Shown piece after piece: positions 10,517-19,568 of a DNA stretch of 64,000 nt. The notes under the pieces were generated by a model, which was given only the letters and a program-made list of their open reading frames with translations, was not told the origin of the DNA and made no database searches. Numbering within the stretch: the first letter of the stretch is position 1; every line of letters starts with the position of its first letter. The DNA is from Nocardioides humi (GTDB lineage Bacteria; Actinomycetota; Actinomycetes; Propionibacteriales; Nocardioidaceae): assembly GCF_006494775.1 (NCBI RefSeq), contig NZ_CP041146.1, positions 2,604,001 through 2,668,000 of the forward strand. The letters are read 5' to 3'. The translations under genes were made by a program, and so were the position numbers.

Positions 10517-12202
10517 TCAGACGGCCACACCCGGCTCCTCACGACCCAGGTCCGCAGCCGTCTTGAGCTCGAAGCTCGGGTATCCCTGGTCGATCTCCTC
10601 CTGCAGGCGGCGGCGGTAGCGGGGCGCGCCGCCCAGGTAGACCATCACACGGGGCTTGTCGTCCCGGTCGAGGTTGATGTTGTGGCCGTTGAACCACGAC
10701 TTGGAGTGGGCGAGCAGGAGCAGGCTGTTGATCTCGCGGACGTGCTCGACCCAGGCGATCTCGGCCTCGCGCCGGCCCTCGAACCGGACGACGCCGTCGG
10801 CCTCGATGTGGCGCACGGTCTCGGTCATCCAGTTGACGACGTCCTCGATGCCGCGGGGGAAGTTGGCGGTCGCCGAGCCCGACTGGGGACCGACCAGCAT
10901 GAAGAGGTTGGGGAAGTTGGTGACCTGGACGCCGACGCAGGTCTCCGGTCCGCCCAGCCACTGCTCCTTGAGCCGGACGCCGTCGACGCCGCGGAAGTCG
11001 ATCCGGTCGAAGGGGCCGGTGACGGCGTCGAAGCCGGTGGCGTAGACGATGACGTCCAGCTCGAGGTCGCGCACGCCGCCGTCGGCGAGGTCGAGCCGGA
11101 TGCCGGTCTCGGTGACCTCGCGGATGGGGTGGGCCATCAGGTCGACGAGCTCGACGTTGTCCTGGTTGAAGACCTCGTAGAAGCCGGACTCGCCGGCGAC
11201 CCGCTTGTTGCCGAAGCCGTGGTCCTTCGGGATGAGCAGCTCCGCGACCTCCGGGTCCTCGACCCGCTGCCGGATCCGGTCGGCGACGAACTCCGACAGC
11301 TCCCGGTTGGGGCCGGCCTCCATCATCGTGTCGCGGTAGTTGCCCATGTAGAGGGCGGCGCCGTGGCCGTTGTCGTAGAGGTCGTTCCAGTGCCGGAGCC
11401 GCTCCTCGCGGGTGACGTCGGTGGAGAGGGTGCGGTCGGGCCGGTGGATGAAGCCCGCCGGCGTCTCGCGGCACCAGTCGAAGATCTCGTCGTACGACGC
11501 GCGCAGCCGCGCCATCTCCTCGGGCGTGATGGGCTGGTTGCCCAGCGGCGCGCACCAGTTGGCGTCGCGCTGCAGGACCGTCAGCTGCTCGACCTTGTCC
11601 GCGATGTCGGTGATCACCTGGACCCCGCTGGCGCCGGTGCCGATCACCGCGACCCGCTTGCCGGTCACGTCGAGGTCGTCCGGCCAGTCGAAGGTGTGGG
11701 TCTCCACCCCGCCGAAGGTCCCCAGCCCGGGCACCCGCGGATAGGTGGGCACCGACAGCAGGCCCATCGCGCACAGCACGAAGCGGGCCCGGACCTGCTC
11801 GCCGTCGGCCATCGTCACCAGCCAGTGCAGGCCGTCCTCGATCCACTCGGCGCGCTCGACGCGGGTGTTGAGGCTGATGTGCGGTCGCAGGTCGAACTTG
11901 TCGGCGACGTACTCCAGGTAGGAGAGCGTCTCGGCCTGGGGTGCGAAGCGCTCCTTCCAGTCCCACTCGTCGAGCAGCTCCTGGGAGAAGGAGTACTGGT
12001 AGGTGTAGGACTCCGAGTCGAACCGGCAGCCCGGGTAGCGGTTGTTGTACCAGGTCCCGCCGAGTCCCGCGTTCGCGTCGACGATCCGCACCGACACACC
12101 GAGCTCGAGCAGCTGGTGGAGCTGGTAGAGCCCGCAGACACCGGCGCCGATGATCAGGTAGTCGAGACCAGGCGTCGGCTGCCGAGTGGTCGGGATGGTC
12201 AT
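10517..12202 (-). CDS. Type I Baeyer-Villiger (FAD, NADPH) monooxygenase
   Basis: 561 residues, the usual length. It inserts oxygen next to a ketone to give an ester or lactone. The FAD Rossmann motif is LIIGAGVCGLY (about 16-26), and the NADPH Rossmann motif VIGTGASGVQ is at about 187-196. The Baeyer-Villiger fingerprint FxGxxxHxxxWP is complete (F163 to P174). The gene has a good ribosome site (AAGGAG) and a KstR2-like box only 20 bp upstream of its ATG, making it a single-gene unit of the island regulon. A cyclic or alicyclic ketone intermediate is the likely substrate. Confidence 0.9.
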   Translation of the reverse strand: MTIPTTRQPTPGLDYLIIGAGVCGLYQLHQLLELGVSVRIVDANAGLGGTWYNNRYPGCRFDSESYTYQYSFSQELLDEWDWKERFAPQAETLSYLEYVADKFDLRPHISLNTRVERAEWIEDGLHWLVTMADGEQVRARFVLCAMGLLSVPTYPRVPGLGTFGGVETHTFDWPDDLDVTGKRVAVIGTGASGVQVITDIADKVEQLTVLQRDANWCAPLGNQPITPEEMARLRASYDEIFDWCRETPAGFIHRPDRTLSTDVTREERLRHWNDLYDNGHGAALYMGNYRDTMMEAGPNRELSEFVADRIRQRVEDPEVAELLIPKDHGFGNKRVAGESGFYEVFNQDNVELVDLMAHPIREVTETGIRLDLADGGVRDLELDVIVYATGFDAVTGPFDRIDFRGVDGVRLKEQWLGGPETCVGVQVTNFPNLFMLVGPQSGSATANFPRGIEDVVNWMTETVRHIEADGVVRFEGRREAEIAWVEHVREINSLLLLAHSKSWFNGHNINLDRDDKPRVMVYLGGAPRYRRRLQEEIDQGYPSFELKTAADLGREEPGVAV

Positions 12203-12221
12203 GGTCGGATCTCCTTATAGA

Positions 12222-12235
12222 ATCAAGCGCTTGCT
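12222..12235. promoter_or_regulatory. KstR2-like box ATCAAGCGCTTGCT
   Basis: Full match to AnCAAGnnCTTGnT, 20 bp upstream of the Baeyer-Villiger monooxygenase ATG. Close enough to block transcription start when occupied. Confidence 0.75.
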
Positions 12236-12270
12236 GCACATTACATGAAACATGCTCCCCCGGCGAGCGG

Positions 12271-12300
12271 GCGCGACGCCGCGCGACGCCGCGCGACGCC
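12271..12300. repeat. Three exact 10-bp tandem repeats
   Basis: GCGCGACGCC occurs three times without mismatch immediately 3' of the thioesterase stop codon. Probably a replication-slippage array in a GC-rich spacer. Confidence 0.85.
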
Positions 12301-12301
12301 G

Positions 12302-12904
12302 TCAGGGCTGGCCGGGCCGCAGCGCGACGAAGAGCGCCTCCGCCTCGGCGCACACGACGTCGCCGTCCCGGATCTCGCCGCGGACGTACTGCTTGCGCCC
12401 CTCCTCACGCTCGCGCCACACCCGGAGCCCGAGGTCCCGGTCGAGCCGGACCACCGCCCGGAAGTCGACATGGAGGTACGCCGTGCGGGCGGGCGGGCGG
12501 CCCTCGCCGTTGATCACCCGGCCGAAGAGCTCGTCGAACAGCAGCGGGACGGCGCCACCGTGGGCAGCGCCCTTGCCGCCGTGGAAGTAGCGCCCGAACC
12601 GGGCGACGCCGCGCAGCCCGGCGTCGTCCCTCTCGAGCACCCGGTAGGCCGGCGTCATGGCCTGGCCGTACGACGCGATGCCGGCGCGCCGGCCGAAGAG
12701 CCGGTCGCGCTCCTCGGCCGCCAGGCCGCCCAGGACGCCCGCCCAGCCGGCGAGATCGGCGGTCAGCCGGTCGGCCGTCGGCCCGTCGGGCACGGCCACG
12801 GCGAGGGCGTCGAGGAAGTTCCTCGTCGCACCGACCAGAGCCTCGTAGGCGAGGTCGTCGACGACGATCCCGCCACGGTCGTCGGCAGCCAGGGCCCCGC
12901 TCAT
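12302..12904 (-). CDS. PaaI-type hotdog thioesterase
   Basis: 200 residues from ATG at 12904, which follows GAGGTG; the frame extends 16 codons further up, into the KstR2-like box. A hotdog domain occupies about 90-200 with GKGAAHGGAVPLLFDELFG, the HGG-type active-site segment of acyl-CoA thioesterases. The N-terminal 90 residues form a helical extension also seen in larger PaaI-like proteins. Divergent from an SDR gene across box 12944-12957. Likely releases CoA from a stalled or terminal acyl-CoA. Confidence 0.75.
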   Translation of the reverse strand: MSGALAADDRGGIVVDDLAYEALVGATRNFLDALAVAVPDGPTADRLTADLAGWAGVLGGLAAEERDRLFGRRAGIASYGQAMTPAYRVLERDDAGLRGVARFGRYFHGGKGAAHGGAVPLLFDELFGRVINGEGRPPARTAYLHVDFRAVVRLDRDLGLRVWREREEGRKQYVRGEIRDGDVVCAEAEALFVALRPGQP

Positions 12905-12943
12905 CGCGCACCTCTTCCGTCGTCGGGCGATCGCCGCTAATCT

Positions 12944-12957
12944 ATCAAGCACTTGAT
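12944..12957. promoter_or_regulatory. KstR2-like box ATCAAGCACTTGAT
   Basis: Full match to AnCAAGnnCTTGnT, and perfectly palindromic apart from the central two bases. Shared by the divergent thioesterase (start 12904) and SDR (start 12985) genes. Confidence 0.8.
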
Positions 12958-12984
12958 TGATTTTTCTAGGCCTGAGGAGAGCGG

Positions 12985-13755
12985 ATGGATCTGCAGCTCG
13001 AAGGACGCGTCGCGCTGGTGACCGGGGCGAGCGCCGGGATCGGCCGCGCCACGGCGCAGGCGCTCGCGGCGGAGGGTGCCGACCTGGTGCTGGTCGCCCG
13101 GCGGTGCGCCCTCCTCGACCGGCTCGCCGACGACGTGACGGAGACCGCCGCGCAGCGGGGCGGCCGGGTCGCCCGCCCGCTCGTCGTCGAGGCGGACCTC
13201 ACCGACCCGCTCGCGGCCGCGCGGATCGCCGACACCGTGGCCGCCGAGCTCGGGCGGCTCGACGTCCTGGTCAATGTCGCGGGAGCGGCCGAGCAACCCG
13301 GCGACGTCCTCACCGAGGAGCTGTGGCAGCGCCAGTTCGAGCTCAACTTCCATGCCAAGCGGCGCCTCGCCGAGGCGCTGCTGCCGATGCTGCGGGGCAG
13401 CGGGCGTGGGCGGGTCGTGAACTTCGTCGGGCTGCTCGAGCCGACGGTCGTGTCGGCCGCCCAGGCCGCCGTCGCCGCCTGCATCCTGTGGTCCAAGGCG
13501 CTCTCGCGCGAGGTCGCCGCCGACGGCGTCACCGTCAACTGCGTCGCCCCCGGCCGGATCGACAGCGAGCAGGTCGGCCGCACCTACCCCACCGCGGAGT
13601 CGCGGGCGGCGCTGATCCGCAGCCGGATCCCCGCCGGCCGGTTCGGCCGCCCCGAGGAGGCCGCCGCCCTGGTCGCGTTCCTGGCCTCCGGTCCGGCGTC
13701 CTATGTCACCGGCGACGTGCTCAGCGTCGACGGCGGCATGCACTGGTCCATCTGA
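12985..13755 (+). CDS. SDR-family protein lacking the catalytic Tyr and Lys
   Basis: 256 residues with an intact cofactor motif TGASAGIG (14-21), the NVAG segment (97-100) and the usual C-terminal YVTGDVLSVDGGMHW. Where classical SDRs have YxxxK, this protein reads V156-SAA-Q160, and the catalytic Ser region reads NFVGLLEP. Dehydrogenase chemistry by the standard mechanism therefore looks impossible. It may bind a nucleotide or acyl-CoA without reduction, or catalyse another step. A ribosome site (GAGGAG) precedes ATG. The 3' end overlaps the opposite-strand PucR gene by 55 bases. Expression is probably under box 12944-12957. Confidence 0.8.
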   Translation: MDLQLEGRVALVTGASAGIGRATAQALAAEGADLVLVARRCALLDRLADDVTETAAQRGGRVARPLVVEADLTDPLAAARIADTVAAELGRLDVLVNVAGAAEQPGDVLTEELWQRQFELNFHAKRRLAEALLPMLRGSGRGRVVNFVGLLEPTVVSAAQAAVAACILWSKALSREVAADGVTVNCVAPGRIDSEQVGRTYPTAESRAALIRSRIPAGRFGRPEEAAALVAFLASGPASYVTGDVLSVDGGMHWSI

Positions 13756-14933
13756 CCCGACTCGGCCTCCCCGGCGTCCCCACCGCCGGGGAGGCCGAGC
13801 GCGACGGTCAGGCAGAGGACCTGGCGCGGGTCGTCGAGCAGGTCGCCGTACAGCTCGCGGAGCCGGGTCATCCGGTATCGCACCGTCTGGGGGTGGACCA
13901 CCAGCGCCCGGGCGACGTCGTCGCGCCGGCCCAGGTGGACCAGCCAGGCACGGAGCGTCTCGAGCAGCCTCTCCCGCGTCGCCGGCCGCTGTCCCTCGAG
14001 GGGCGCGAGCACCTGTCGGCGCAGGTCCTCGAGCGCGACCGGATCGGACGACAGCACCAGCTCCGGGAGGTGGGCGTCGGTGTCCGGCCCGAGCCCGAGC
14101 CGGCGGGCGCGCACGGCGCGGTCGACCGAGCGCCGTACGTCGAGCCAGGGCGTCGCCTGCCCCACCGTCGCCGCGTGCCGGGCCGCCAGGCGCAGCAGCA
14201 CGGCACGGCGCTCGTCGTGCAGGTCGGGGACGAGCACGAGCGCGATGCCCTCGAGGCCCTCGAGGCCCTCGAGACCGTCCACGGCGTCCGTCGACTGCAG
14301 GGTCCCGGCGGGCAGCGCGGCGACGGCGTCGCGCACCCGATCCTCCGGGAGCAGTACGGCGGTCAGCGACTGCGGGGGCTGCCAGCCGGCCGTCCTCGCT
14401 GCGGACAGGACGACCTCCCGGCCGTGCCCGGCCACGAGATGGCGGACGACCCGCTCGAGCAGCCGCTGACGAGCCTGCCCGGCTGTCGTCAGCTCGTCGG
14501 TGTGACCGGCCGCGGCCGCCGCCGAGAGCTCGTCGATGTAGGCGAAGACCAGCTCGGCGAAGTCGACCAGCGCCTCCGGCTCGGCGCCGGCCTCGACCAG
14601 CGGCGTCGACATCTGCCGCCAGGCCACCCGGGCACCGACCCGGAAGGCCGAGAGCAGGGCCGCGATCGACCGGCCGCTGCGGGCCTCGCCCCGGCCGAGC
14701 TGGTACGAGCCGTCGACCGCGGGCGCGGTCGGTGTCGTGCGACCGTCGGCGCCACCGCTGGCCAGGGAGAGGAAGCCGGCCAGCGCCATCTCCACGGCGC
14801 GCCGGATGGTCGCCCCCATGCTGCCGTCGAAGGCGTGCGCGTAGCTCGGCACCTCCTCGACCACGGCGTCGACGACGCACTCCGCGACCTCCGGGAGCCG
14901 CGCGCGGATCCCGGCGATCGCGTCGGGCGACAC
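13701..14933 (-). CDS. PucR-type transcriptional regulator
   Basis: 410 residues with an N-terminal helical sensor-like region, a middle GGDEF-like/PucR linker region, and a C-terminal PucR helix-turn-helix (LVHLGRRDDVARALVVHPQTVRYRMTRLREL, about 345-380). A short LEGLEGLEGLEG repeat sits mid-protein. GTG start 10 bases after the LLM gene, as the last gene of the seven-gene unit that begins with the acyl-CoA dehydrogenase at 21552. It may give substrate-specific control in addition to the TetR box. Its last 18 codons lie antisense to the SDR gene. Confidence 0.83.
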   Translation of the reverse strand: MSPDAIAGIRARLPEVAECVVDAVVEEVPSYAHAFDGSMGATIRRAVEMALAGFLSLASGGADGRTTPTAPAVDGSYQLGRGEARSGRSIAALLSAFRVGARVAWRQMSTPLVEAGAEPEALVDFAELVFAYIDELSAAAAAGHTDELTTAGQARQRLLERVVRHLVAGHGREVVLSAARTAGWQPPQSLTAVLLPEDRVRDAVAALPAGTLQSTDAVDGLEGLEGLEGIALVLVPDLHDERRAVLLRLAARHAATVGQATPWLDVRRSVDRAVRARRLGLGPDTDAHLPELVLSSDPVALEDLRRQVLAPLEGQRPATRERLLETLRAWLVHLGRRDDVARALVVHPQTVRYRMTRLRELYGDLLDDPRQVLCLTVALGLPGGGDAGEAESGQMDQCMPPSTLSTSPVT

Positions 14934-14943
14934 CTGCGCCTCG

Positions 14944-15828
14944 TCAGAGGCCGACGATCTCGGCGTAGCGCCTCATGTCCTTCTCATAGCTCTCGTCGCC
15001 GATCCGCGGGGACACCACGACCTCGTCGATGCCGAGGCGGAAGGCCTCCTCGATGTAGGCCCGGTCGTCCTCCCAGTCCTTCTCGGTGGCGCCCTTGCTG
15101 CGGCGGCCGACCTTGAGGGAGAGCTCCGACATGTCCCGGCCGGCGGCCTCCATCAGGACCGTCAGCTTCTCGGTGAAGACCTTGATGTCCTCGTGCGTAC
15201 GGCTGTAGCCGGCCCACCCGTCGCCGTACTTCACGATCCGCTCCAGGGTCGCCCGGCTGTTGCCGCCGACGATGATCGGCAGGCGTGCCTGCGCGGGCTT
15301 GGGGAAGCAGTAGAGCGGCTCGAACTCGACGAACTCGCCGGAGAAGGAGGTCTCCTCCGCCTCGTCCCACAGCGCGCGCATGGCCGCGAGGTACTCGTTC
15401 ATCCGCTCGCCGCGCCGCTCGAAGGGCACGTCCAGCGCGGCGTACTCCTCCTCCGACCAGCCGACGCCGACGCCGAACTGGAACCGGCCGCCGCTGAGCT
15501 GGTCGATGCTGGCGACCTGGCGGGCGGTGATGATCGGGTTGCGCTGGGGCACCACGAAGACGTACGTGCCGATCCGCAGGGTCGTGGTGGCCGCCGCGAT
15601 CGAGCCGGCGAGCACGAGCGGGTCGTGGACGCCCAGCATGCGGTGCACCTCCTGGGCGCCGCCGGACTCGTAGGGGTACTGCGAGCGGTAGCTCGGGAAG
15701 AACACGACGTGCTCGGGGAGCCACACCGAGTTGTAGCCGATCTCCTCGATCAGCTGCGCGGCATCCATCGACCAGCGCCCGTCGCGCGGCCCGGACCCGG
15801 GGAACAGCTCACTGATGCCCAGCTTCAC
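14944..15828 (-). CDS. LLM-class F420-dependent-type oxidoreductase
   Basis: 294 residues, a TIM-barrel luciferase-like protein of the F420-dependent subfamily (ELFPGSG, NSVWLPEHVVFF, RNPIITARQVASIDQLSGGRFQFGVGVGWSEEEYAAL). GTG start overlaps the stop of the acyl-CoA synthetase gene by four bases. The family uses F420H2 or reduced flavin to reduce or hydroxylate substrates; cofactor choice is inferred from family and from the FO synthase gene in the same island. Close relative of the LLM gene at 36806. Confidence 0.85.
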   Translation of the reverse strand: MKLGISELFPGSGPRDGRWSMDAAQLIEEIGYNSVWLPEHVVFFPSYRSQYPYESGGAQEVHRMLGVHDPLVLAGSIAAATTTLRIGTYVFVVPQRNPIITARQVASIDQLSGGRFQFGVGVGWSEEEYAALDVPFERRGERMNEYLAAMRALWDEAEETSFSGEFVEFEPLYCFPKPAQARLPIIVGGNSRATLERIVKYGDGWAGYSRTHEDIKVFTEKLTVLMEAAGRDMSELSLKVGRRSKGATEKDWEDDRAYIEEAFRLGIDEVVVSPRIGDESYEKDMRRYAEIVGL

Positions 15829-17402
15829 CGCTGGCCTCCTGTCGTGTCGGTCGAGCCGGCCGCTCCGGCCAGCTGCTCCTTGAGGACGTGCTTCATCACC
15901 TTCATCCCCGAGTTGCGGGGCAGCTCGTCGAGGAAGAAGAGGTGGACCGGCTTCTTGTAGCCGGCCAGCTGCGAGCGGGCGAAGTCGCGGACCTCGTCGA
16001 CGGTCGCGGTCGATCCGGGGCGCAGCACGACGGCCGCGGAGACCGCCTCGCCCCAGCGCTCGTCCGGCAGCCCGAAGACCGCGGCCTCGGTGACGTCGTC
16101 CATCAGCATGAGCACGCGCTCCACCTCGGCGGGGTACACATTGGCGCCGCCGCTGATGATCAGCTCCTGGGCGCGGCCGGTGAGGTAGTAATAGCCCGCC
16201 TCGTCGCGGTAGCCGAGATCGCCGGTGAAGTACGAGCCGTCGCGCAGCACGGCCGCGGTCTTCTCCGGCTGGTTGTGGTAGCCGGAGAACATGGTGTCGG
16301 CCTCGATGACCAGCTCGCCGACCTCCCCGGCCGGCAGCGGGTTCCCGTCGGCGTCGACGACGCGCATCGAGGATGTCGGAAGCGGCCGTCCCACCGTCTC
16401 GAAGATGCTGTCGGCGCCGCCGAGGCCGCGCCAGTCGGACCGGTTGGTGATCGTGATCGGCCCGACCACCTCGGTCATCCCGTAGGTCTCGACGAGGCGG
16501 TCGTCGATGAGCGCGACCAGGTCGGCGGCGAGCTCGGGCGGCAGCGGGCCGCCGGAGTGGAGCACCGACTGCAGCGTGTCGAGGGCGCCCGGGTGCAGGC
16601 GCAGCGCCTCCATCAGGCCGGGGATGAGGGGGGTCAGGCCGAGGGTGAAGGTGGCCTTGTTCTCCACCATGTGGCGTCCCCACTCGTCGGGACTGGCGCC
16701 GGCGATGAAGGCGACCGTGCTGCCGGTGTAGAAGTGCGGGAAGATCACGCCCCACAGCCCGGACACGAAGGACCAGCCGCCCGGGAAGGCGGCGTGCCCC
16801 TGGAGCGGGAAGCGGTAGGCGTAGGGCACCAGCTTGATGCAGTTGACCACGGCCCGGTGGCTGACGAGGACGCCCTTGGGGAAGCCGGTCGTGCCGCTGG
16901 TGTAGCCGACCAGGGCGATGTCGTCGGGGGTCACCGGGGTCGGCACGGGCTCGCTCGTCGCGCCCGCGAGGGCGGCGTCGAAGGACTCGGCACCGGCCGG
17001 GGTGGGATCGCCGATCGCGAGCCAGGCCGCGAGGCCGGCGGTCGTGGTCATCTCCGCGGCGACGCCGGCGACGCCGTCGGTGTGGACGAGCGCGACGGCG
17101 CCCGAGTCGGAGATGACGTAGTCGACCTCCGGCGCGGTCAGCCGGTCGTTGACGTGGACGGCGGTGTAGCCGCCGAGGGCGAGCCCGACGTACACCTCCA
17201 GCGACTCGACCCGGTTGGCGCCGAGCATCGCGGCGACGAAGGACCCGGGCGCGACGCCGCGGTCGCGCAGGGCGTGCGCGAGCCGCCAGCCGCGGTCGAT
17301 CACCTCGCCGAAGGTGCGGCTGTGCTCTCCGACGGTCACCGCCACGTTGTCGTGGAACCGCCTGCCCGCGTTGGCGAACAGGACTCCGAGGGTGTCGCTC
17401 AT
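15825..17402 (-). CDS. FadD-type acyl-CoA synthetase
   Basis: 525 residues, ANL superfamily. It activates a carboxylic acid to its CoA thioester through an acyl-adenylate. The AMP-binding P-loop is VGYTSGTTGFPKGVLVSH, followed by VETYGMTE (A5 motif), YFTGDLGYRDEAGYYYLTGRAQELI (A7/A8) and a C-terminal domain ending PRNSGMKVMKHVLKE. The last motif has Met-Lys where most enzymes have Gly-Lys, but the catalytic Lys region is kept. Overlaps the amidohydrolase stop (ATGA) upstream and the LLM start downstream, so it is translationally coupled in the operon. Confidence 0.87.
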   Translation of the reverse strand: MSDTLGVLFANAGRRFHDNVAVTVGEHSRTFGEVIDRGWRLAHALRDRGVAPGSFVAAMLGANRVESLEVYVGLALGGYTAVHVNDRLTAPEVDYVISDSGAVALVHTDGVAGVAAEMTTTAGLAAWLAIGDPTPAGAESFDAALAGATSEPVPTPVTPDDIALVGYTSGTTGFPKGVLVSHRAVVNCIKLVPYAYRFPLQGHAAFPGGWSFVSGLWGVIFPHFYTGSTVAFIAGASPDEWGRHMVENKATFTLGLTPLIPGLMEALRLHPGALDTLQSVLHSGGPLPPELAADLVALIDDRLVETYGMTEVVGPITITNRSDWRGLGGADSIFETVGRPLPTSSMRVVDADGNPLPAGEVGELVIEADTMFSGYHNQPEKTAAVLRDGSYFTGDLGYRDEAGYYYLTGRAQELIISGGANVYPAEVERVLMLMDDVTEAAVFGLPDERWGEAVSAAVVLRPGSTATVDEVRDFARSQLAGYKKPVHLFFLDELPRNSGMKVMKHVLKEQLAGAAGSTDTTGGQR

Positions 17403-18367
17403 GCGTGCTCCTTGAGGTCGAACAGCCGGATTGCGTTGCCTGCGAGGAAGAGCCCGAGCTCGTCGTCGGTGAGGACCGCAGGATCGCCGTCGTACGGCGA
17501 GGCGAGGTCTCGCACCATGCTGACCCAGCGCTCCAGGTCGGCGCCGTCCGGGTCCTCCTTCGGCCCCCGGCAGATGTCGGAGCCGAAGACCAGCCGGTGC
17601 GCCCCGACCTGGGCGCGCATCGCGCGCACCCGGCGCCGGAACTCGGGGTAGTCGATGCCGGCCAGGCGCTGCCAGAGCGACAGCTCGAGATAGGCGTGCT
17701 GCCAGCCCGTCGCGCAGTCGAGGGCCTCGCTCCACCAGGCCTCGATGCCGGCATGGGCGAAGGACACCCGCAGCGCCGGGTACGACGCCAGGAGGGCGCC
17801 GACCTCGGCCGGGCGGCAGCGGATCACCTGCAGGGGGTCGCCGCCGAGCGGGCTGCAGTGGATGACGGCGGGGAGCTCGCGCTCGACCAGCGCCTCGAAC
17901 AGCCAGGCATGGGCGGGATCGCGCAGGTCCCAGCCGGCCGCGGGATAGAGCTTGAAGCCGCGGCAGTGCGGGTGCGCGGCAGCCGCCTCGAACAGGGTCC
18001 GTGCGTCGGCGTGGCGGGGGTCGAGACCGGCGGCGAAGTAGAGCCGCCCCTCGTTGCGGGAGCAGACGTCCTCGTACCGCGCGTTGAGCGCGCCGATGGG
18101 CAGGTGCTCACCGCCCGGGGCGCCGACGATCGTCCAGTCGACCACCGGGACCAGCCCCGCCGCGACCCCTGCCCGGTCGAACGCGGCCACCGTCAGTAGC
18201 GCGTCCGGGTCGCTCTGGCCGACGGCCACGTGCGCGAGGATCTCCTCGGGGTGCCGCTCGGGGAGCCGGCGTCCGGCCCCCTGCCGCGCCCAGGCACGCC
18301 GCAGCCCCTCCGGGAGCCAGGTGGCGTCCCAGACGTGCATGTGGGCGTCGATGACGAGGTCGGTCAC
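17399..18367 (-). CDS. Amidohydrolase-2 family hydrolase/decarboxylase
   Basis: 322 residues. The metal-site residues of the ACMSD-like TIM-barrel family are all present: DAHMHVWD (H9, H11), GFKLYP, VIHCSPLGG, SFAHAG and FGSDICRG (Asp). Members decarboxylate or hydrolyse ring-derived acids such as 2-amino-3-carboxymuconate semialdehyde or resorcylate. GTG start three bases after the thiolase stop. In the operon it could decarboxylate or open a cyclic intermediate. Substrate unknown. Confidence 0.8.
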   Translation of the reverse strand: MTDLVIDAHMHVWDATWLPEGLRRAWARQGAGRRLPERHPEEILAHVAVGQSDPDALLTVAAFDRAGVAAGLVPVVDWTIVGAPGGEHLPIGALNARYEDVCSRNEGRLYFAAGLDPRHADARTLFEAAAAHPHCRGFKLYPAAGWDLRDPAHAWLFEALVERELPAVIHCSPLGGDPLQVIRCRPAEVGALLASYPALRVSFAHAGIEAWWSEALDCATGWQHAYLELSLWQRLAGIDYPEFRRRVRAMRAQVGAHRLVFGSDICRGPKEDPDGADLERWVSMVRDLASPYDGDPAVLTDDELGLFLAGNAIRLFDLKEHA

Positions 18368-18370
18368 GGA

Positions 18371-19552
18371 TCAGCCCTTCGCCAGGACGTGCACGCTCGA
18401 GACGGCGGTCAGCCAGTCGACGACGCCGCCGCCGATCTGGACCACCGCACGGCGCGGGTCCGCCACCTGGAGATCGCCCGCCTCGCCGCGCAGCTGGCGG
18501 ACGACGTCGTGGATCTGCGCCAGGCCGCTGGCGCCGAGGGCGTGGCCGCGGCCGACCAGGCCTCCGGAGCGGTTGACCGGCATCGCGCCGCCGGCCTCGG
18601 TCACGCCCTCCATCGCCCAGCGCTGCTCCTCGCCGGGCTTGCAGAGCCCGACGTCGGTCCAGGCCATCAGCTCGTAGGCGACCGAGGCGTCGTGCACCTC
18701 GGCCAGGTCCATGTCGCCGGGGCCGATCCCCGCCTGCTCGTACGCCGCGTGCGCCGACGCCTCGACGGCGTTGGGGGCGTCGGGCCGGTCGGCCGGCGGG
18801 CGGGTGGCCATCCGCGAGGCGAGGATGTCGACCGAGCGGCCGGAGGCGACGGCCTCGGGCCGGCTGGTCACCACGACCGCGGCGGCGCCGTCGCTGACCG
18901 GGGAGCTCATCAGCACGGTGAGCGGCTCGACGACCACGCGGGCGCTGAGGACGTCCTCGGGCGAGCCGCCGAAGCGGCGGTGCGCGAAGGGGTTGAGCCG
19001 GGCGCTCTCCAGCGAGCGGGAGGCGACCCGGGCCAGGCCCTCCATCGTCACGCCCCGCTCCTCGAAGAGGGTCGCCGCGAGCCGTGCCTGGCGGTCGACG
19101 AACGGGCTGCGCTCCTGACCGGCGCCGTCGCCGGTCGCGAAGCCCTGCTCGACGTCCATGCCCGCGGCGTACGCGCTGAAGGTGCGCTGCCGGTCCTCGT
19201 GGTTGGCCTTCTCGACGCCGAGCGCGAGCACGGTGTCGTACATCCCCGACGCAACGGCCATCCAGGCGAGATGGAGGGCGTTGCCGCCGGAGGCGCAGGC
19301 GTTCTCGACGTTGTGGATCGGGATGCCGGCCAGGCCCATCGGGTAGCCGACGACCTCGCCGCGGATGCACTCCTGGCCGGTGATCAGACCGGCCAGCGCG
19401 TTGGAGAAGAACATCGCCTGCACGTCCTTGACCCCGATGCCGGCATCGGCGAGGGCGGCGTCGACGGCCACCCTGCCGAGGTCCTTCATCGACTTGTCCA
19501 GGAACTTCCCGAACGGGCTCATCCCGACACCGCTGACGACGACCTTGCTCAT
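18371..19552 (-). CDS. SCP2-type thiolase
   Basis: 393 residues from ATG at 19552, which follows AGGAGGAG. The nucleophilic Cys region is NVENACASGGNALH (C86). The C-terminal active-site segments are AEVHDAS and GGLVGRGHALGASG, where the usual HPxGxSG is GHALGASG. Expected to cleave a 3-oxoacyl-CoA (or run in reverse). The reading frame is open back into the preceding SDR gene, so a 670-residue fusion could be called. The internal ribosome site and the G-run at 19582-19586 make two separate proteins more likely. Confidence 0.8.
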   Translation of the reverse strand: MSKVVVSGVGMSPFGKFLDKSMKDLGRVAVDAALADAGIGVKDVQAMFFSNALAGLITGQECIRGEVVGYPMGLAGIPIHNVENACASGGNALHLAWMAVASGMYDTVLALGVEKANHEDRQRTFSAYAAGMDVEQGFATGDGAGQERSPFVDRQARLAATLFEERGVTMEGLARVASRSLESARLNPFAHRRFGGSPEDVLSARVVVEPLTVLMSSPVSDGAAAVVVTSRPEAVASGRSVDILASRMATRPPADRPDAPNAVEASAHAAYEQAGIGPGDMDLAEVHDASVAYELMAWTDVGLCKPGEEQRWAMEGVTEAGGAMPVNRSGGLVGRGHALGASGLAQIHDVVRQLRGEAGDLQVADPRRAVVQIGGGVVDWLTAVSSVHVLAKG

Positions 19553-19568
19553 CTGCTGCTCCTCCTGT

